Positions 23,533 to 32,990 of a stretch of 64,000 nucleotides of DNA are shown here, piece by piece. The stretch covers positions 66,395 to 130,394 of the forward strand of contig CAZBFP010000010.1 in the NCBI GenBank assembly GCA_964491265.1, written 5' to 3'. Below the pieces are notes generated by a model. That model was not told where the DNA came from. It saw only the letters and a program-made list of their open reading frames with translations, and ran no database searches. The position numbers were made by a program, and so were the translations under genes. The stretch is from JBBAGC01 sp964491265. Its GTDB lineage: Bacteria > Spirochaetota > UBA4802 > UBA5550. Each line of letters starts with the position of its first letter. Position 1 is the stretch's first letter.

Positions 23533-24690
23533 ATGTCCGATTTTAAATTAACAGCAAATGCAGCATTTGGAATAGAATCACTGGTTTCATTTGAACTTAA
23601 AAAACTCGGTTTTTCTGATGTCAGTGTGGATAATGGAAGGGTGAATTTCAGCGGCGGCGCTGAAGAAATTGTTAAAGCTAACCTCTGGCTCCGCTGTTCC
23701 GATAGAGTATTGATTAGAATGGGTGAATTTAAAGCACTCGATTTTGAAGAATTATTCCAGGGGACTCTTGCTATTGAGTGGGAAAATATTATCCCTTTGA
23801 ACGGGAAAATACATGTTACCGGAAAATCTGTAAAGTCCAAACTTTTCAGCGTACCTGACTGTCAGGCTATAGTGAAAAAAGCTATCGTTGAATCTATGAA
23901 ACGGAAATATAATCAGGAATGGTTTGAGGAGACAGGCCCTGTTTATAAAATAGAAATATCAATTTTGAACGATATAGCCTCTCTCACAATCGATACATCG
24001 GGAGCCGGACTGCACAAAAGAGGATACAGGCTTCAGCAGGGAGAAGCTCCCTTGAAAGAAACACTTGCCGCTGCCATGGTGAATCTGAGCAGATGGAGAC
24101 CGGAACGTCCATTTGCCGATCCATTCTGCGGGTCAGGAACAATTGCTATTGAAGCTGCAATGCTTGCTAAAAATATTGCGCCGGGTTTAAAACGATCGTT
24201 TGTTTCAGAGGAATGGACAATGATTCCGCAGAATCTCTGGATAAAATGCCGCGAAGAGGCTCAGGATCTGATTGTAAATCGGGAAGTTGAGATATATGCT
24301 TCCGATCATGATAAAAAGGTTTTTGATTATGCTCTGAAAAATGCAAAAGTTGCAGGGGTCGCAGACTCTATACTTTTTGAGAAGAAACCCCTTTCAGAAT
24401 TCAGCAGCAGAAAGAAATACGGCTGCATTGTAACCAATCCGCCATATGGTGAAAGGATGACAATGGACAGCTCTTTAAAAGACTTATATAAAGATATGGG
24501 CCGGGTATTTGCTCCCCTTGATTCCTGGTCATATTTTATTATCACTTCTTTTGAGGAATTCGAAAAGTACTTCGGAAAAAAAGCTGATAAAAACAGAAAA
24601 CTTTATAATGGAAAAATTAAATCTTACTTTTATCAATATCTTGGAGCGCTGCCTGAAAGGAAAAGATCAGACCGGACAGATGAAACTTAA
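23533..24690 (+). CDS. THUMP-domain class I RNA methyltransferase (RlmL/YpsC-like)
   Basis: The family methylates the exocyclic amine of a guanine in 23S rRNA. A ferredoxin-like plus THUMP region covers residues 1-155. The Rossmann methyltransferase follows with FADPFCGSGTIAIEAA near 196 and catalytic IVTNPPYGERM near 300. At 385 residues it is the YpsC/RlmL N-terminal half and lacks the RlmK half of the E. coli fusion. Its last 24 bases overlap the end of the convergent SGNH gene. Confidence 0.9.
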   Translation: MSDFKLTANAAFGIESLVSFELKKLGFSDVSVDNGRVNFSGGAEEIVKANLWLRCSDRVLIRMGEFKALDFEELFQGTLAIEWENIIPLNGKIHVTGKSVKSKLFSVPDCQAIVKKAIVESMKRKYNQEWFEETGPVYKIEISILNDIASLTIDTSGAGLHKRGYRLQQGEAPLKETLAAAMVNLSRWRPERPFADPFCGSGTIAIEAAMLAKNIAPGLKRSFVSEEWTMIPQNLWIKCREEAQDLIVNREVEIYASDHDKKVFDYALKNAKVAGVADSILFEKKPLSEFSSRKKYGCIVTNPPYGERMTMDSSLKDLYKDMGRVFAPLDSWSYFIITSFEEFEKYFGKKADKNRKLYNGKIKSYFYQYLGALPERKRSDRTDET

Positions 24691-25365
24691 AGAATCAGAT
24701 ATTTTTTTATAATAAATTCTGTGCCCCTCTTTGTTTATGTGCAGTTCGTCTACACACAAATGATCAATGCTTTCAATATCTTCCAATGGATTGAGTAAAG
24801 TTATGCAGCTGTATTCATCGGCGATTTCAACGATAATTCTGTTATAGAGATCAATATTCTGTTTAACATGAGGACTCTTTGCAAGATAAAGCGAAGTTGG
24901 TTTAAGAATTTTTATTATTAATAATCTGCAGTTTATTTTCTCACACCTCTCTGCAAAATTTGAAATGTTTCTCCTGTATTCTTGAGGAGGGATTTCGGTT
25001 ATTTCAGGATTTCTCCCTCTTCTTCTTTTCACATATTTAATATAATCAGGAATAAATCTTCCGGGTATGATTCTCTTAATTAAAAAATTTTCAAAACCAT
25101 GCTTTTTGAATAAACGGGGAGCACACTCTGTTATACCAATCTGAAGAATAACAACAGCAGGCATATATGTTTCGAGCAAATCTGCACCACCTCCACCTTC
25201 TGTAACAAGCCTTTTGCTTGTTGATCCTCTACCTGATCTGTCCATAATATCATATGATGAAAATCTATTCTTCAGCAATGAAATCCATGTATCCTCATAG
25301 AGTATACCGGGCCTTGGCATGGAAACCGAATCGGTTATTATCATTATCTTTTTATTAATTATCAT
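24667..25365 (-). CDS. SGNH/GDSL-like hydrolase
   Basis: The fold is suggested by block I IITDSVSMP (Ser in place of GDS), block II RSGRGSTSKR and block V DELHINKEGHRIY with the Asp-x-x-His pair near residue 215. The block III asparagine is replaced (GITECAP for GxND), so the oxyanion hole may be altered. Relatives remove or add acyl groups on polysaccharides or lipids. No signal peptide is present. The start is uncertain (Met1 or Met8), with no strong binding site before either. Confidence 0.7.
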   Translation of the reverse strand: MIINKKIMIITDSVSMPRPGILYEDTWISLLKNRFSSYDIMDRSGRGSTSKRLVTEGGGGADLLETYMPAVVILQIGITECAPRLFKKHGFENFLIKRIIPGRFIPDYIKYVKRRRGRNPEITEIPPQEYRRNISNFAERCEKINCRLLIIKILKPTSLYLAKSPHVKQNIDLYNRIIVEIADEYSCITLLNPLEDIESIDHLCVDELHINKEGHRIYYKKISDSLSFICPV

Positions 25366-25471
25366 TAATTTATTATCCGGAGAAAAGAGTTTAATAGGTC
25401 AGATTAGTATAACTGAAATTTTTCACAATTAAAAAAATTTTTTTCAGGAGGCATCTGAAGCTGGAGAAAAA

Positions 25472-25501
25472 CAGCCCCCTGTATTAAACTACAGGGGGCT
25501 G
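25472..25501 (-). terminator. Terminator of the fadD-like gene
   Basis: CAGCCCCCTGTA (25472-25483) and TACAGGGGGCTG (25490-25501) form a perfect 12-bp stem. On the minus strand it is followed within a few bases by TTTTTC. Confidence 0.85.
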
Positions 25502-25509
25502 GTAAAGAA

Positions 25510-27426
25510 TTATGAATACATTTTGTCTATAACATCTTTATATTTATCTATTACCGACTTTCTTTTAACTTTAAGAGTTGGTGTCATGTCCCCATCCTGC
25601 ACTGTTAATCTTCTTTTCAGGATAGTATATTTTTTTATCTTTTCATACTCTTCCAGTTCGTTGTTTACAAGTTGAATGTCTTCATCTATCAGTTCCTTAA
25701 GCCTTGGAATTTCAATGAAGGCATCATCAACTTCTACAACCATAGGCATCGGTTCAGTAACCCGTAATAGCTTATCTTTATTATAGGGGATATTCTCCTT
25801 GTCAAAAACTTCGAGGAAAACATCGAAATTCGGAATAACAAGAGCTGAAACGTACTTCCGGTCACTCCCGATTGGAACTACTGTATCAACCCACTTTGTG
25901 AGAGAAAACTTGCTTTCAATTTTGTTGGAAGCAACATTTTTACCTGTATCAAGAACCATTAAACCTTTTTTACGGTCTACTATTCTGATATATCCATCCG
26001 CCACCTCTTCAACAATATCCCCTGTTTTATAAAACCCGTCAGGAGTAAAAGCCTCAGCAGTAGCCTCAGGATTATTCCAGTAGCCTGAAAAATTGTTATC
26101 ACCTCTAACCTGCCACTCACCATCCTCAGCAATCCGGCCCTCCACACCTATACTTGTGGGGCCAACTGAACCTGGAAGTACCCGGTGGGACCAATTCAGG
26201 TTAATTGTATTCCAGGTTTCTGTTGCACCATATCCTTCGAAGATTCTGATCCCCATAGCCATGTAGGTTTTACAAAGGTCTGCAGAAAGGCTCCCTGCAG
26301 CAGAAAAGGCAAAGCGGTATCTTCCGCCAAGGAGATTTCTAACCTTGCTGTAAAGGAGCTTGTCAAAAAGTTTGAATTTAAATTTCAGCCATGGCCCAAG
26401 TTTTTCAGTAAAGTCAGCTTCCTCACGCATATCGAGGAAGCCGTATTTATCCTCACGTTTTTTTACAACTTCAAGGCCTGTTTTCATCGCTGCATCGAAT
26501 ATTTTTTTCGTAACAGGGGATTTGGAAGTCTGCTCTTTAAGAGCCATATATATTCTTTCATATATTCTTGGTACTGCCATAAAAATTGTGGGCTTATAAA
26601 GCTGAAGGTCAGCAACAATTTCTGTAGGTGATGAGTAAGCGATTGTTGATGCTGTCATCATTGCAATACCGTGGCCGCATTCACGTTCATAGGTGTGGGC
26701 AAGGGGAAGAAATGAAAGAAATACTTCATTATCAGTAGCTGTGGGTACCTGCTTTAAATCCCTGCAGCAGGCGAAATTGAAACTCATATGAGTATGAACA
26801 GCACCTTTCGGCATCCCTGTGGTACCTGAAGTATAAACAATTGTCATGAGATCAGTCATTTCAACAGATCTCCACCTCTTCTCAAAAATCGATCTGTCCC
26901 TGGTGAGAAGATCTGTACCTTTTTTGCGTAATGAGTCAATATCTGTTATAAAATCATCATTACCTGCAGCCTTACCTGTCAGCATAACTACCTTCTGAAC
27001 AGAAGGTATTCCGGTCCGGATATTTTTAACCTTTTCAAGGATTGCTTCATCGTATACGTATACAATTTTCGATCCTGAATCATTTATTATGAATTCGATC
27101 TCACCTTCAGAAAGGGTAGGGTAGATGCAGACTGTTACCCCCCCTGCGCATAAAATAGAATAGTCAGCCCACATCCATTGGGGAGCGGTATGACTTATTA
27201 TTGCTACCCTGTCCCCCTTTTCTATACCGGACTCCATCAGTCCGCTGGAAAGCTCTTTTACAAGCCTCCATACCTGTGAATAGGTATTTGATTCTGTTGT
27301 ACCGTCACTTTTCTTCCACCACTGAAATCGCCTGTCACCGAACTGTACAGCATTACGGTTAAGGAGCTGCGGACAGGTTAGTTCCTGAATATACCATCTT
27401 TCATGAGCAGTTTTATTAGGCTTCAT
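25510..27426 (-). CDS. Long-chain fatty-acid-CoA ligase (FadD15-like)
   Basis: Activates long-chain fatty acids with ATP and CoA. Motifs: IVYTSGTTGMPKGAVHTH near residue 198, EGYGATETWNT near 396, GFYKTGDIV and DRKKGLMVLDTGKNVASN near 460-500, and the terminal MTPTLKVKRK. It is the same length class as the ligase at 8530 but clearly a different paralogue. AGGGGGGAA precedes the ATG, and a good promoter lies at 27471-27499. With its own terminator it forms a single-gene unit. Confidence 0.92.
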   Translation of the reverse strand: MKPNKTAHERWYIQELTCPQLLNRNAVQFGDRRFQWWKKSDGTTESNTYSQVWRLVKELSSGLMESGIEKGDRVAIISHTAPQWMWADYSILCAGGVTVCIYPTLSEGEIEFIINDSGSKIVYVYDEAILEKVKNIRTGIPSVQKVVMLTGKAAGNDDFITDIDSLRKKGTDLLTRDRSIFEKRWRSVEMTDLMTIVYTSGTTGMPKGAVHTHMSFNFACCRDLKQVPTATDNEVFLSFLPLAHTYERECGHGIAMMTASTIAYSSPTEIVADLQLYKPTIFMAVPRIYERIYMALKEQTSKSPVTKKIFDAAMKTGLEVVKKREDKYGFLDMREEADFTEKLGPWLKFKFKLFDKLLYSKVRNLLGGRYRFAFSAAGSLSADLCKTYMAMGIRIFEGYGATETWNTINLNWSHRVLPGSVGPTSIGVEGRIAEDGEWQVRGDNNFSGYWNNPEATAEAFTPDGFYKTGDIVEEVADGYIRIVDRKKGLMVLDTGKNVASNKIESKFSLTKWVDTVVPIGSDRKYVSALVIPNFDVFLEVFDKENIPYNKDKLLRVTEPMPMVVEVDDAFIEIPRLKELIDEDIQLVNNELEEYEKIKKYTILKRRLTVQDGDMTPTLKVKRKSVIDKYKDVIDKMYS

Positions 27427-27470
27427 CTTTCCCCCCTGAAAATTAAATTTCTCGCTTCTAAAACTTGTCT

Positions 27471-27499
27471 ATAGTAACAGGTAATAATTAAAGAGTCAA
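27471..27499 (-). promoter_or_regulatory. Promoter of the fadD-like gene
   Basis: On the minus strand TTGACT (27499-27494), 17-base spacer, TACTAT (27476-27471). Confidence 0.75.
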
Positions 27500-27608
27500 A
27501 CTTAAAAGGATTATACAGGAAATTTCATTGGAAAAATATTTATATATTAAAATATGTGAACAGAGCTAACAATAGAGAATGCTGAGGTTTTTATTTTATG
27601 AAATGATG

Positions 27609-28466
27609 TTATTTTACTACAAAATATTTTTCAAAGTTCTCATTGAGTTTTTTGTAGAAGGCCGATTTATCGTTATTATTTGTTTCTGAATAATAATAAT
27701 TTAGTATCAGGGACGCCTTCACAACAAATACATTTATTTCGCGACCCTTCATCCCTCTGTTTATTTCAAAATTTCCTGTTTTTAAAAGCTTTCTGGCCAT
27801 GTCGACATGCTTCTCGAGTCTTAAAAATTCAGCTGCACCCTTATCCTCACGGGTGAGTATGACATTTTTAATTTTAGAATAATCGAGATCACCTGTCATG
27901 AGATAGTACTTTTTAATATCCATAAGTGATAAGGAAATTGTAGATTTGCAGTAAGCATTCTGAATAGTATCTTTTATAAGCTCAAAAGCCCTGAGTTTCT
28001 GTGAATCAGATTCGGGGAGTTCATCATAAACGTTTTTGTATAGATTAAAGGTTATCTTCTGCACCTCTATGCAGTCAATATCTTTAGAGAGCATGGAAGC
28101 AAGTTTTTTATAGGCTGCAGGATTTCTCTGAATTATTTTTATGTAGAGATCAATACCTCTTAAAGCTTCAGCAAATGCTGCTACATTAACCGATTTAAAA
28201 TCGTGTTGGGAAATAAGCTTCATCCCCTCAAGGATCATTGATGATTGAGCAGTAAGAAGCAGAAGGTCCATGTCCGGAGAGAAGTCAGCAGAAGTTCGCC
28301 TTTTTACTTCATTTGAAACAGCTTCGAATTTATCTCCGCTCCCCTTATTATTATTATTTATCTGCGGAGATGCTGATGAATCATCATCAAATAAAGGATA
28401 ATCTTTATCTGAGCTTAAATCATCATCGTTTATTGAGTCAAATTCAAAACTGTCAAAATCGGACAT
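27609..28466 (-). CDS. Hypothetical protein, acidic N-terminus and helical body
   Basis: I do not recognise this 285-residue protein. The first 30 residues are rich in Asp and Ser (for example NDDDLSSDKDYPLFDDDSS), then a low-complexity NNNNKGSGDK linker, then an all-helical region from residue 60 to the end. No membrane segment or signal is seen. GGGGAAG precedes the ATG. It follows the small gene at 28485 by 18 bases and is probably co-transcribed with it. Confidence 0.75.
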   Translation of the reverse strand: MSDFDSFEFDSINDDDLSSDKDYPLFDDDSSASPQINNNNKGSGDKFEAVSNEVKRRTSADFSPDMDLLLLTAQSSMILEGMKLISQHDFKSVNVAAFAEALRGIDLYIKIIQRNPAAYKKLASMLSKDIDCIEVQKITFNLYKNVYDELPESDSQKLRAFELIKDTIQNAYCKSTISLSLMDIKKYYLMTGDLDYSKIKNVILTREDKGAAEFLRLEKHVDMARKLLKTGNFEINRGMKGREINVFVVKASLILNYYYSETNNNDKSAFYKKLNENFEKYFVVK

Positions 28467-28484
28467 ATGTTATAACTTCCCCGT

Positions 28485-28682
28485 TTATTCTTCAAACATG
28501 TCATAGACCAGATTGAAACCGATAAGGCAGGGGAGGAGAGACTTTAAAGGCATCCCTTTTGTCATCTCTACAAGATCGGAGTTATTTACGTCAACATATT
28601 CCCATTGATTGCTGTTAACAATAATTTCTCCCGCGTACTCAAGTGTATCGGCATTATATAGTTTAACGTTTTTAATGTTCAT
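28485..28682 (-). CDS. Small hypothetical protein
   Basis: A 65-residue protein starting with a short strand-rich region (NVKLYNADTLEYAGEIIVNS) and ending MFEE. AAGGAT lies at a good distance before the ATG. The tight spacing to the following 285-residue gene supports translation of both. No family recognised. Confidence 0.65.
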   Translation of the reverse strand: MNIKNVKLYNADTLEYAGEIIVNSNQWEYVDVNNSDLVEMTKGMPLKSLLPCLIGFNLVYDMFEE

Positions 28683-28806
28683 TTATTATTTATCCTTATT
28701 TTTTAATATTATGATCAGCTTTTTCATGAGATTATATTATTAATCTAATCGTCGTTATTTTTCAACACCTTTTTAATTATTTATTGTATAATAATCAGTT
28801 ACAGGC

Positions 28807-28835
28807 TTGACATGAATATTATCATTTTATATTAT
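28807..28835 (+). promoter_or_regulatory. Promoter of the HEAT-repeat gene
   Basis: TTGACA (28807-28812), 17-base spacer, TATTAT (28830-28835), a near-consensus sigma-70 pair about 75 bases before the ATG. It lies in a divergent intergenic region of 226 bases. Confidence 0.8.
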
Positions 28836-28908
28836 AAAAAGGTCAATATTAAATTTAATATAGCGCGGTAATAAACAGTACTCAGCTGTAAATAAATGGT
28901 GGTGCTTT

Positions 28909-29934
28909 ATGTTCTGGAGACCAGATATACAAAAATTAGTAAATTCCGGAAAAATTAAGAAAGTGTACCGGTATCTTCGTCACAGAAAGCCGGATGTAAG
29001 AATTGAAGCTTTTAACACACTTTACAATTTGTACAAAGATGATCCTGAGGCTATTGAAAAACTCAGGGTTTCACTTAAAGATAAAGACCGGATGGTTAAA
29101 AATAATGCTGTTATGTCATTTGCAAGACTGGGTGATACTTCTGTTCTTGAAGAGTTGTACAAAATTGTAGCAAAGGGGGGAATAGATGAACAGATAGATG
29201 TTTTAAGGCTCCTCCCTCACTACTACACCAGAGATGACGAAAAAATTACAGCGATTCTTGCCCTGGGGCTGAATGCAAAAAGATTTTCCATTCAGCTTGA
29301 AGCAATCAGATCTATTGGTGATATGCGGATAGATTCAATGGCATACTATCTGTTCGATTTTACAAATCATCCCAACTCCAAAGTCCGGCTAGAGTCTGTG
29401 ATAGCACTCGGCAAACTTAAAAATCCGATATGTATTGACTACCTGAAAGGAGCATTGACAGACTCAAGTCCTGATGTGCGCAAAGCAGCAGAATATTCTT
29501 TAAAAAGCTTAGATACCCCTGAAGCGATAGAGGCATTGAGAGATGCACCTTTTATGCTTATGGTAAAGAATATGAATGAAAGCGTTGCAAAGAGACTTGT
29601 TACTGTAAAAAATATCGGCAAAACAAGAAAAGTCATCGGGCTTCCTCTTCTCCATAAAGCCTGCTTTGATGAATACAAAAATGTACGAATCGAAGCTATA
29701 AAATCGATTGCTCTACTCAAGGAGCAATCCTCTGTTGATATACTTCTCGGTCTTCTTGGAGATACTTTTCACGATGTAAGAATTGAAGCAGTAAAGGCTC
29801 TTTCAAGGTATGATTCCCCCAGGGTTCTTGAGGCACTCAACAAAGCGAAGAATGATTCGAACTCTAATGTTGCAACTGAAGCAAAAAAGGCATATTACTC
29901 CATGAATATAAGACTCAATCGAAAAAAAGAATAA
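28909..29934 (+). CDS. HEAT-repeat protein
   Basis: Nearly the whole 341-residue protein is built from about nine HEAT/PBS-lyase-type helical repeats, seen as spaced blocks such as DVRIEAFNTLYNL, KVRLESVIALGKL, NVRIEAIKSIALL and DVRIEAVKALSRY. Such solenoids are protein-binding scaffolds. No catalytic domain, signal or membrane segment is present. It has its own promoter and is not tightly linked to neighbours, so the partner is unknown. Confidence 0.88.
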   Translation: MFWRPDIQKLVNSGKIKKVYRYLRHRKPDVRIEAFNTLYNLYKDDPEAIEKLRVSLKDKDRMVKNNAVMSFARLGDTSVLEELYKIVAKGGIDEQIDVLRLLPHYYTRDDEKITAILALGLNAKRFSIQLEAIRSIGDMRIDSMAYYLFDFTNHPNSKVRLESVIALGKLKNPICIDYLKGALTDSSPDVRKAAEYSLKSLDTPEAIEALRDAPFMLMVKNMNESVAKRLVTVKNIGKTRKVIGLPLLHKACFDEYKNVRIEAIKSIALLKEQSSVDILLGLLGDTFHDVRIEAVKALSRYDSPRVLEALNKAKNDSNSNVATEAKKAYYSMNIRLNRKKE

Positions 29935-30002
29935 AAAACTAAACGTGATATTTAGAATATATAAAAAAACTGCCTGCCTCACAGAAATTTGATTTATTTC
30001 TC

Positions 30003-30031
30003 TTGACTTTCAAGGTTTTATTATGTTATAT
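30003..30031 (+). promoter_or_regulatory. Candidate promoter for the 30077 gene
   Basis: TTGACT (30003-30008), 17-base spacer, TTATAT (30026-30031), about 45 bases before the ATG. Confidence 0.6.
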
Positions 30032-30076
30032 TAATTGACAGATCAAAGAATTTATATCTGGTGAATTAATAAATAA

Positions 30077-30535
30077 ATGATATTTTCAATAATTATACTT
30101 TGTCTGTTTATCTCTTTTATGACTCACATAGTATCATTGGTCAATTATGTAACAAAAAAATCAGAAAAATCTCTTAAAAACTTTATAAAGACAGCTATAA
30201 GCAATGTAGTTTTATCAATTATCTGTATCATTCTTATCTTCAAAAGACCTGACCTTATTGTGAAGTTTGACTTCATTTTTGTCACATGGGTCATGGCCGG
30301 GTTAATAATGATTTTTACGCTTATTGTGAAAATCAGGATTTTTGTAAATATTTACAGGAGATCGAAGCTGCCAGAAAATTATCATCTTAATTTTTTCGGG
30401 AAAAAGGTGCTTCATTCAACTGTTGTAACAAAAATGGAGATTGTTATCTTCTTTGGTACAATGCCTTTTTTTCTAATGTCCGGATCATACTTTATGGCAC
30501 GTTTGATGAATTTTTTTTTATATAGACACCTTTAG
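30077..30535 (+). CDS. Hypothetical four-helix membrane protein
   Basis: A 152-residue protein with four hydrophobic segments, near residues 2-20, 38-54, 64-85 and 122-145. Short basic loops such as NYVTKKSEKSLKNF and RRSKLPENY suggest cytoplasmic faces. No named family recognised. The binding site before the ATG is weak. It may share a transcript with the CxxC protein 65 bases downstream. Confidence 0.65.
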   Translation: MIFSIIILCLFISFMTHIVSLVNYVTKKSEKSLKNFIKTAISNVVLSIICIILIFKRPDLIVKFDFIFVTWVMAGLIMIFTLIVKIRIFVNIYRRSKLPENYHLNFFGKKVLHSTVVTKMEIVIFFGTMPFFLMSGSYFMARLMNFFLYRHL

Positions 30536-30600
30536 TGAATATGTAAGAAAAGCGTTTTTTGTTCAGTAAAATTAAATTTCATGCGAAAAAGGGGGGACTT

Positions 30601-30900
30601 ATGGGGTTTATCAATTTTAAAACAAAAGAGAATACCAGAAAATGTGTTGAATGTAGATTTAATATTGCTAACTTTGATTTTAATATCAAACAGGATGAAA
30701 AGGGGTATCTTAAGTTTCTTGGGATTAATTATGACCAGGATGTTAATGAAACTGCAAAAAAAGTGGCTCTTGGTGTAATGTGGTCAGCATGCAAGATTTG
30801 TCCTGTGAGACCCGATTTTATAAAAGTCTATGGTATAGAGCCTATTGAGCATTATACCGAATTAATGCCGGAGCCGCCTAAACCTAAAGTAGTTATATAA
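30601..30900 (+). CDS. Small protein with two CxxC pairs
   Basis: A 99-residue protein with CVEC near residue 14 and CKIC near residue 64, spaced as for a structural zinc site or a small iron-sulphur or redox centre. The rest is unfamiliar, with a proline-rich tail (PEPPKPK). AGGGGGGA six bases before ATG 30601 decides the start over an upstream in-frame candidate at 30559. A strong hairpin follows. Confidence 0.75.
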   Translation: MGFINFKTKENTRKCVECRFNIANFDFNIKQDEKGYLKFLGINYDQDVNETAKKVALGVMWSACKICPVRPDFIKVYGIEPIEHYTELMPEPPKPKVVI

Positions 30901-30905
30901 AAAAA

Positions 30906-30942
30906 TTGTAATACTCCGGATTTATATGCCGGAGTATTACAA
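30906..30942 (+). terminator. Hairpin terminator after the CxxC protein
   Basis: TTGTAATACTCCGG (30906-30919) pairs perfectly with CCGGAGTATTACAA (30929-30942); the run after it is TTAAAATA. The next 330 bases hold no gene that I can support. Confidence 0.7.
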
Positions 30943-31200
30943 TTAAAATAGATTACAATAATAACAGGTTCTGTTACTATGTGTAATTATGTGCACCAAA
31001 ATCACTTTTCCGCTTTAATTGTAATTTTCCTATTTTAACTTTTTCATTCAAAAGAGTAAAACCGGTTAGAATACTGCTTATTTTAAAAAATTGTTCATCC
31101 CCGGTAAATATTTCTGGAATTTTATAATAAAAAAACTATTTTATAAGTAAGCTCCTGTTTTTTAAATGTGCAATTGCAGCAGGGGCATTTAAAAAGATTT

Positions 31201-31239
31201 ACCCTGTTTTAATAAATCTTTTAGATTTATTATCAGGTT
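31201..31239. promoter_or_regulatory. AT-rich palindrome upstream of the TerB-like gene
   Basis: TAATAAATCT (31210-31219) and AGATTTATTA (31223-31232) are perfect inverted repeats with a three-base loop. The flanking CCTG and CAGG can extend the pairing. It ends about 35 bases before the ATG and could be an operator or leader hairpin. Confidence 0.5.
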
Positions 31240-31272
31240 AATCATGGAAATTTAAGGACAAGAGAGGTTCAA

Positions 31273-31632
31273 ATGCCATCAGAATTTTCTTATAATGATA
31301 AAATTACCCTTATAGGGATGTGTAAATTTATTATCAATGCAGATGGAATAACTACTGATTCTGAACTGGAGAGTATGCTTGCTGTGGCAGATGAGATTGG
31401 ATTTGATGACTATGATGAAATATTCAATGATGTTGATGACAAAATTACTACAATCGATGACCTTAAAGAATATATTGACAATACAAGAGAGAGCATAAAC
31501 AAAGAAAAGATTTTCCGGTATGCTGTGCTTATCTCCAGGTCTGACGGGAATATCAGGGATGAGGAAATAGATATTCTTCATTATGCTGCTGATGCATGGG
31601 ATATCAGTATTAGTGAAATTATGAATAAGTAG
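31273..31632 (+). CDS. TerB-like helical protein
   Basis: The 119 residues form an all-helical domain like TerB/DnaJ N-terminal co-chaperone regions: KITLIGMCKFIINADGITTDSEL near the start and RYAVLISRSDGNIRDEEIDIL near the end, each with the acidic DGxxxDxE turn. TerB domains bind metal or partner proteins and sit near the membrane in tellurite and stress systems. No ter cluster is nearby; it is followed after 29 bases by pfk. Confidence 0.7.
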   Translation: MPSEFSYNDKITLIGMCKFIINADGITTDSELESMLAVADEIGFDDYDEIFNDVDDKITTIDDLKEYIDNTRESINKEKIFRYAVLISRSDGNIRDEEIDILHYAADAWDISISEIMNK

Positions 31633-31661
31633 CAAGACTAAAGGCTGGAGAAGGACATTGG

Positions 31662-32975
31662 ATGAATTTTAACATAAAAAGTCTCGGGGAATGCAGAGTT
31701 AAATCACCCCTGCTCGATAGAATTGAGGGGAATGATCTCAATTTTGTAAATGATTCAAAGAGAATGATATACAATGTGATGATTGAGAAAGGAAAGGAGT
31801 ATTCACTTGACCTGGAGAAAACGTATGAACTTGCCGGACCGAGGCAAAAAATTTATTTTGAGCCTGATAATACTGTATCTGCAATAGTAACATGCGGTGG
31901 TCTTTGCCCCGGCCTTAATGATGTTATCCGCTCAATAGTTATGGAGTCGCATTACAGGTATGGTGCTTCAAAGATCTACGGCATCAGGTACGGATATAAT
32001 GGTTTAAATCCTGCAAAAAATTTCAGGCCAATTGAACTTTACCCTGAGGCTGTAAGGGATATTCATATGGAAGGGGGTACTATCCTTGGTTCTTCCCGGG
32101 GCGGTACTGAAGATATGAATATATTGATGGATACACTTGAGGAGATGAAAATCAATATTCTTTATACTATCGGTGGTGACGGTACACTGAAAGGGGCTAA
32201 AGAAATATCTGAGCTTGCAGAAAAGAGAGGGTTAAATCTGGCGGTTGTGGGTATACCGAAAACGATTGATAATGATATAAGCTATATTCAGAGATCCTTC
32301 GGATTTGAAACTGCCTTTTCACAGGCTGTAAGGGCTATTACTTCAGCTCATGTTGAAGCAAAAGGAGCGCCAAACGGTATAGGCCTTGTTAAGCTGATGG
32401 GGAGGCAATCAGGATTTATTGCTGCAAATGCTGCTCTGGCAATGAATGATGTAAATTTTGTTCTTGTCCCTGAAATACCTTTTGAACTCCATGGAGATAA
32501 TGGTTTACTTGCACATCTTGAAGAGAGGCTTATTAAAAGAAAGCACGCAGTAATCTGTATTGCTGAAGGAGCCGGGCAGGATCTGATAAAGAAAGAGGAC
32601 CCTGAAGTATCTTACGACCCGTCCGGGAACATAAAGCTTAAGGATATTGGGCTTTACCTTAAGGATAAAATTCTCAAACATTTTGCGGAAAAAAAATTTG
32701 AAATTAATCTGAAATATATTGATCCAAGCTATATGATACGCAGCTCACCGGCTGTACCCAATGATTCAATTTACTGCACTCAGCTTGGTCAGTATGCGGT
32801 ACACGCTGGAATGGCGGGTAAAACAAATCTGATCATAGGGCAGTGGAATAACAACTATACTCATGTTCCTATTGAGCTGGCAATTTCCAAAAGAAAGGCT
32901 ATTAATCCTAAAAGCAGATTCTGGAGCACAGTTATAGGTGCAACAGGGCAGTCTGAATATATGACAAATAGTTGA
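31662..32975 (+). CDS. pfkA: ATP-type 6-phosphofructokinase (TP0108-like)
   Basis: Phosphorylates fructose 6-phosphate in glycolysis. The 437-residue length and the motifs VTCGGLCPGLNDVI, GGDGTLKGA and GIPKTIDNDI place it in the long PFK group shared by spirochaetes and plants. Glycine in GGDGT rather than GGDD points to ATP instead of pyrophosphate as donor, although the PKT of the second motif is of the PPi kind. AAGGAC precedes the ATG. The photolyase follows after 15 bases. Confidence 0.92.
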   Translation: MNFNIKSLGECRVKSPLLDRIEGNDLNFVNDSKRMIYNVMIEKGKEYSLDLEKTYELAGPRQKIYFEPDNTVSAIVTCGGLCPGLNDVIRSIVMESHYRYGASKIYGIRYGYNGLNPAKNFRPIELYPEAVRDIHMEGGTILGSSRGGTEDMNILMDTLEEMKINILYTIGGDGTLKGAKEISELAEKRGLNLAVVGIPKTIDNDISYIQRSFGFETAFSQAVRAITSAHVEAKGAPNGIGLVKLMGRQSGFIAANAALAMNDVNFVLVPEIPFELHGDNGLLAHLEERLIKRKHAVICIAEGAGQDLIKKEDPEVSYDPSGNIKLKDIGLYLKDKILKHFAEKKFEINLKYIDPSYMIRSSPAVPNDSIYCTQLGQYAVHAGMAGKTNLIIGQWNNNYTHVPIELAISKRKAINPKSRFWSTVIGATGQSEYMTNS

Positions 32976-32990
32976 AATTAAGGTATTGAC

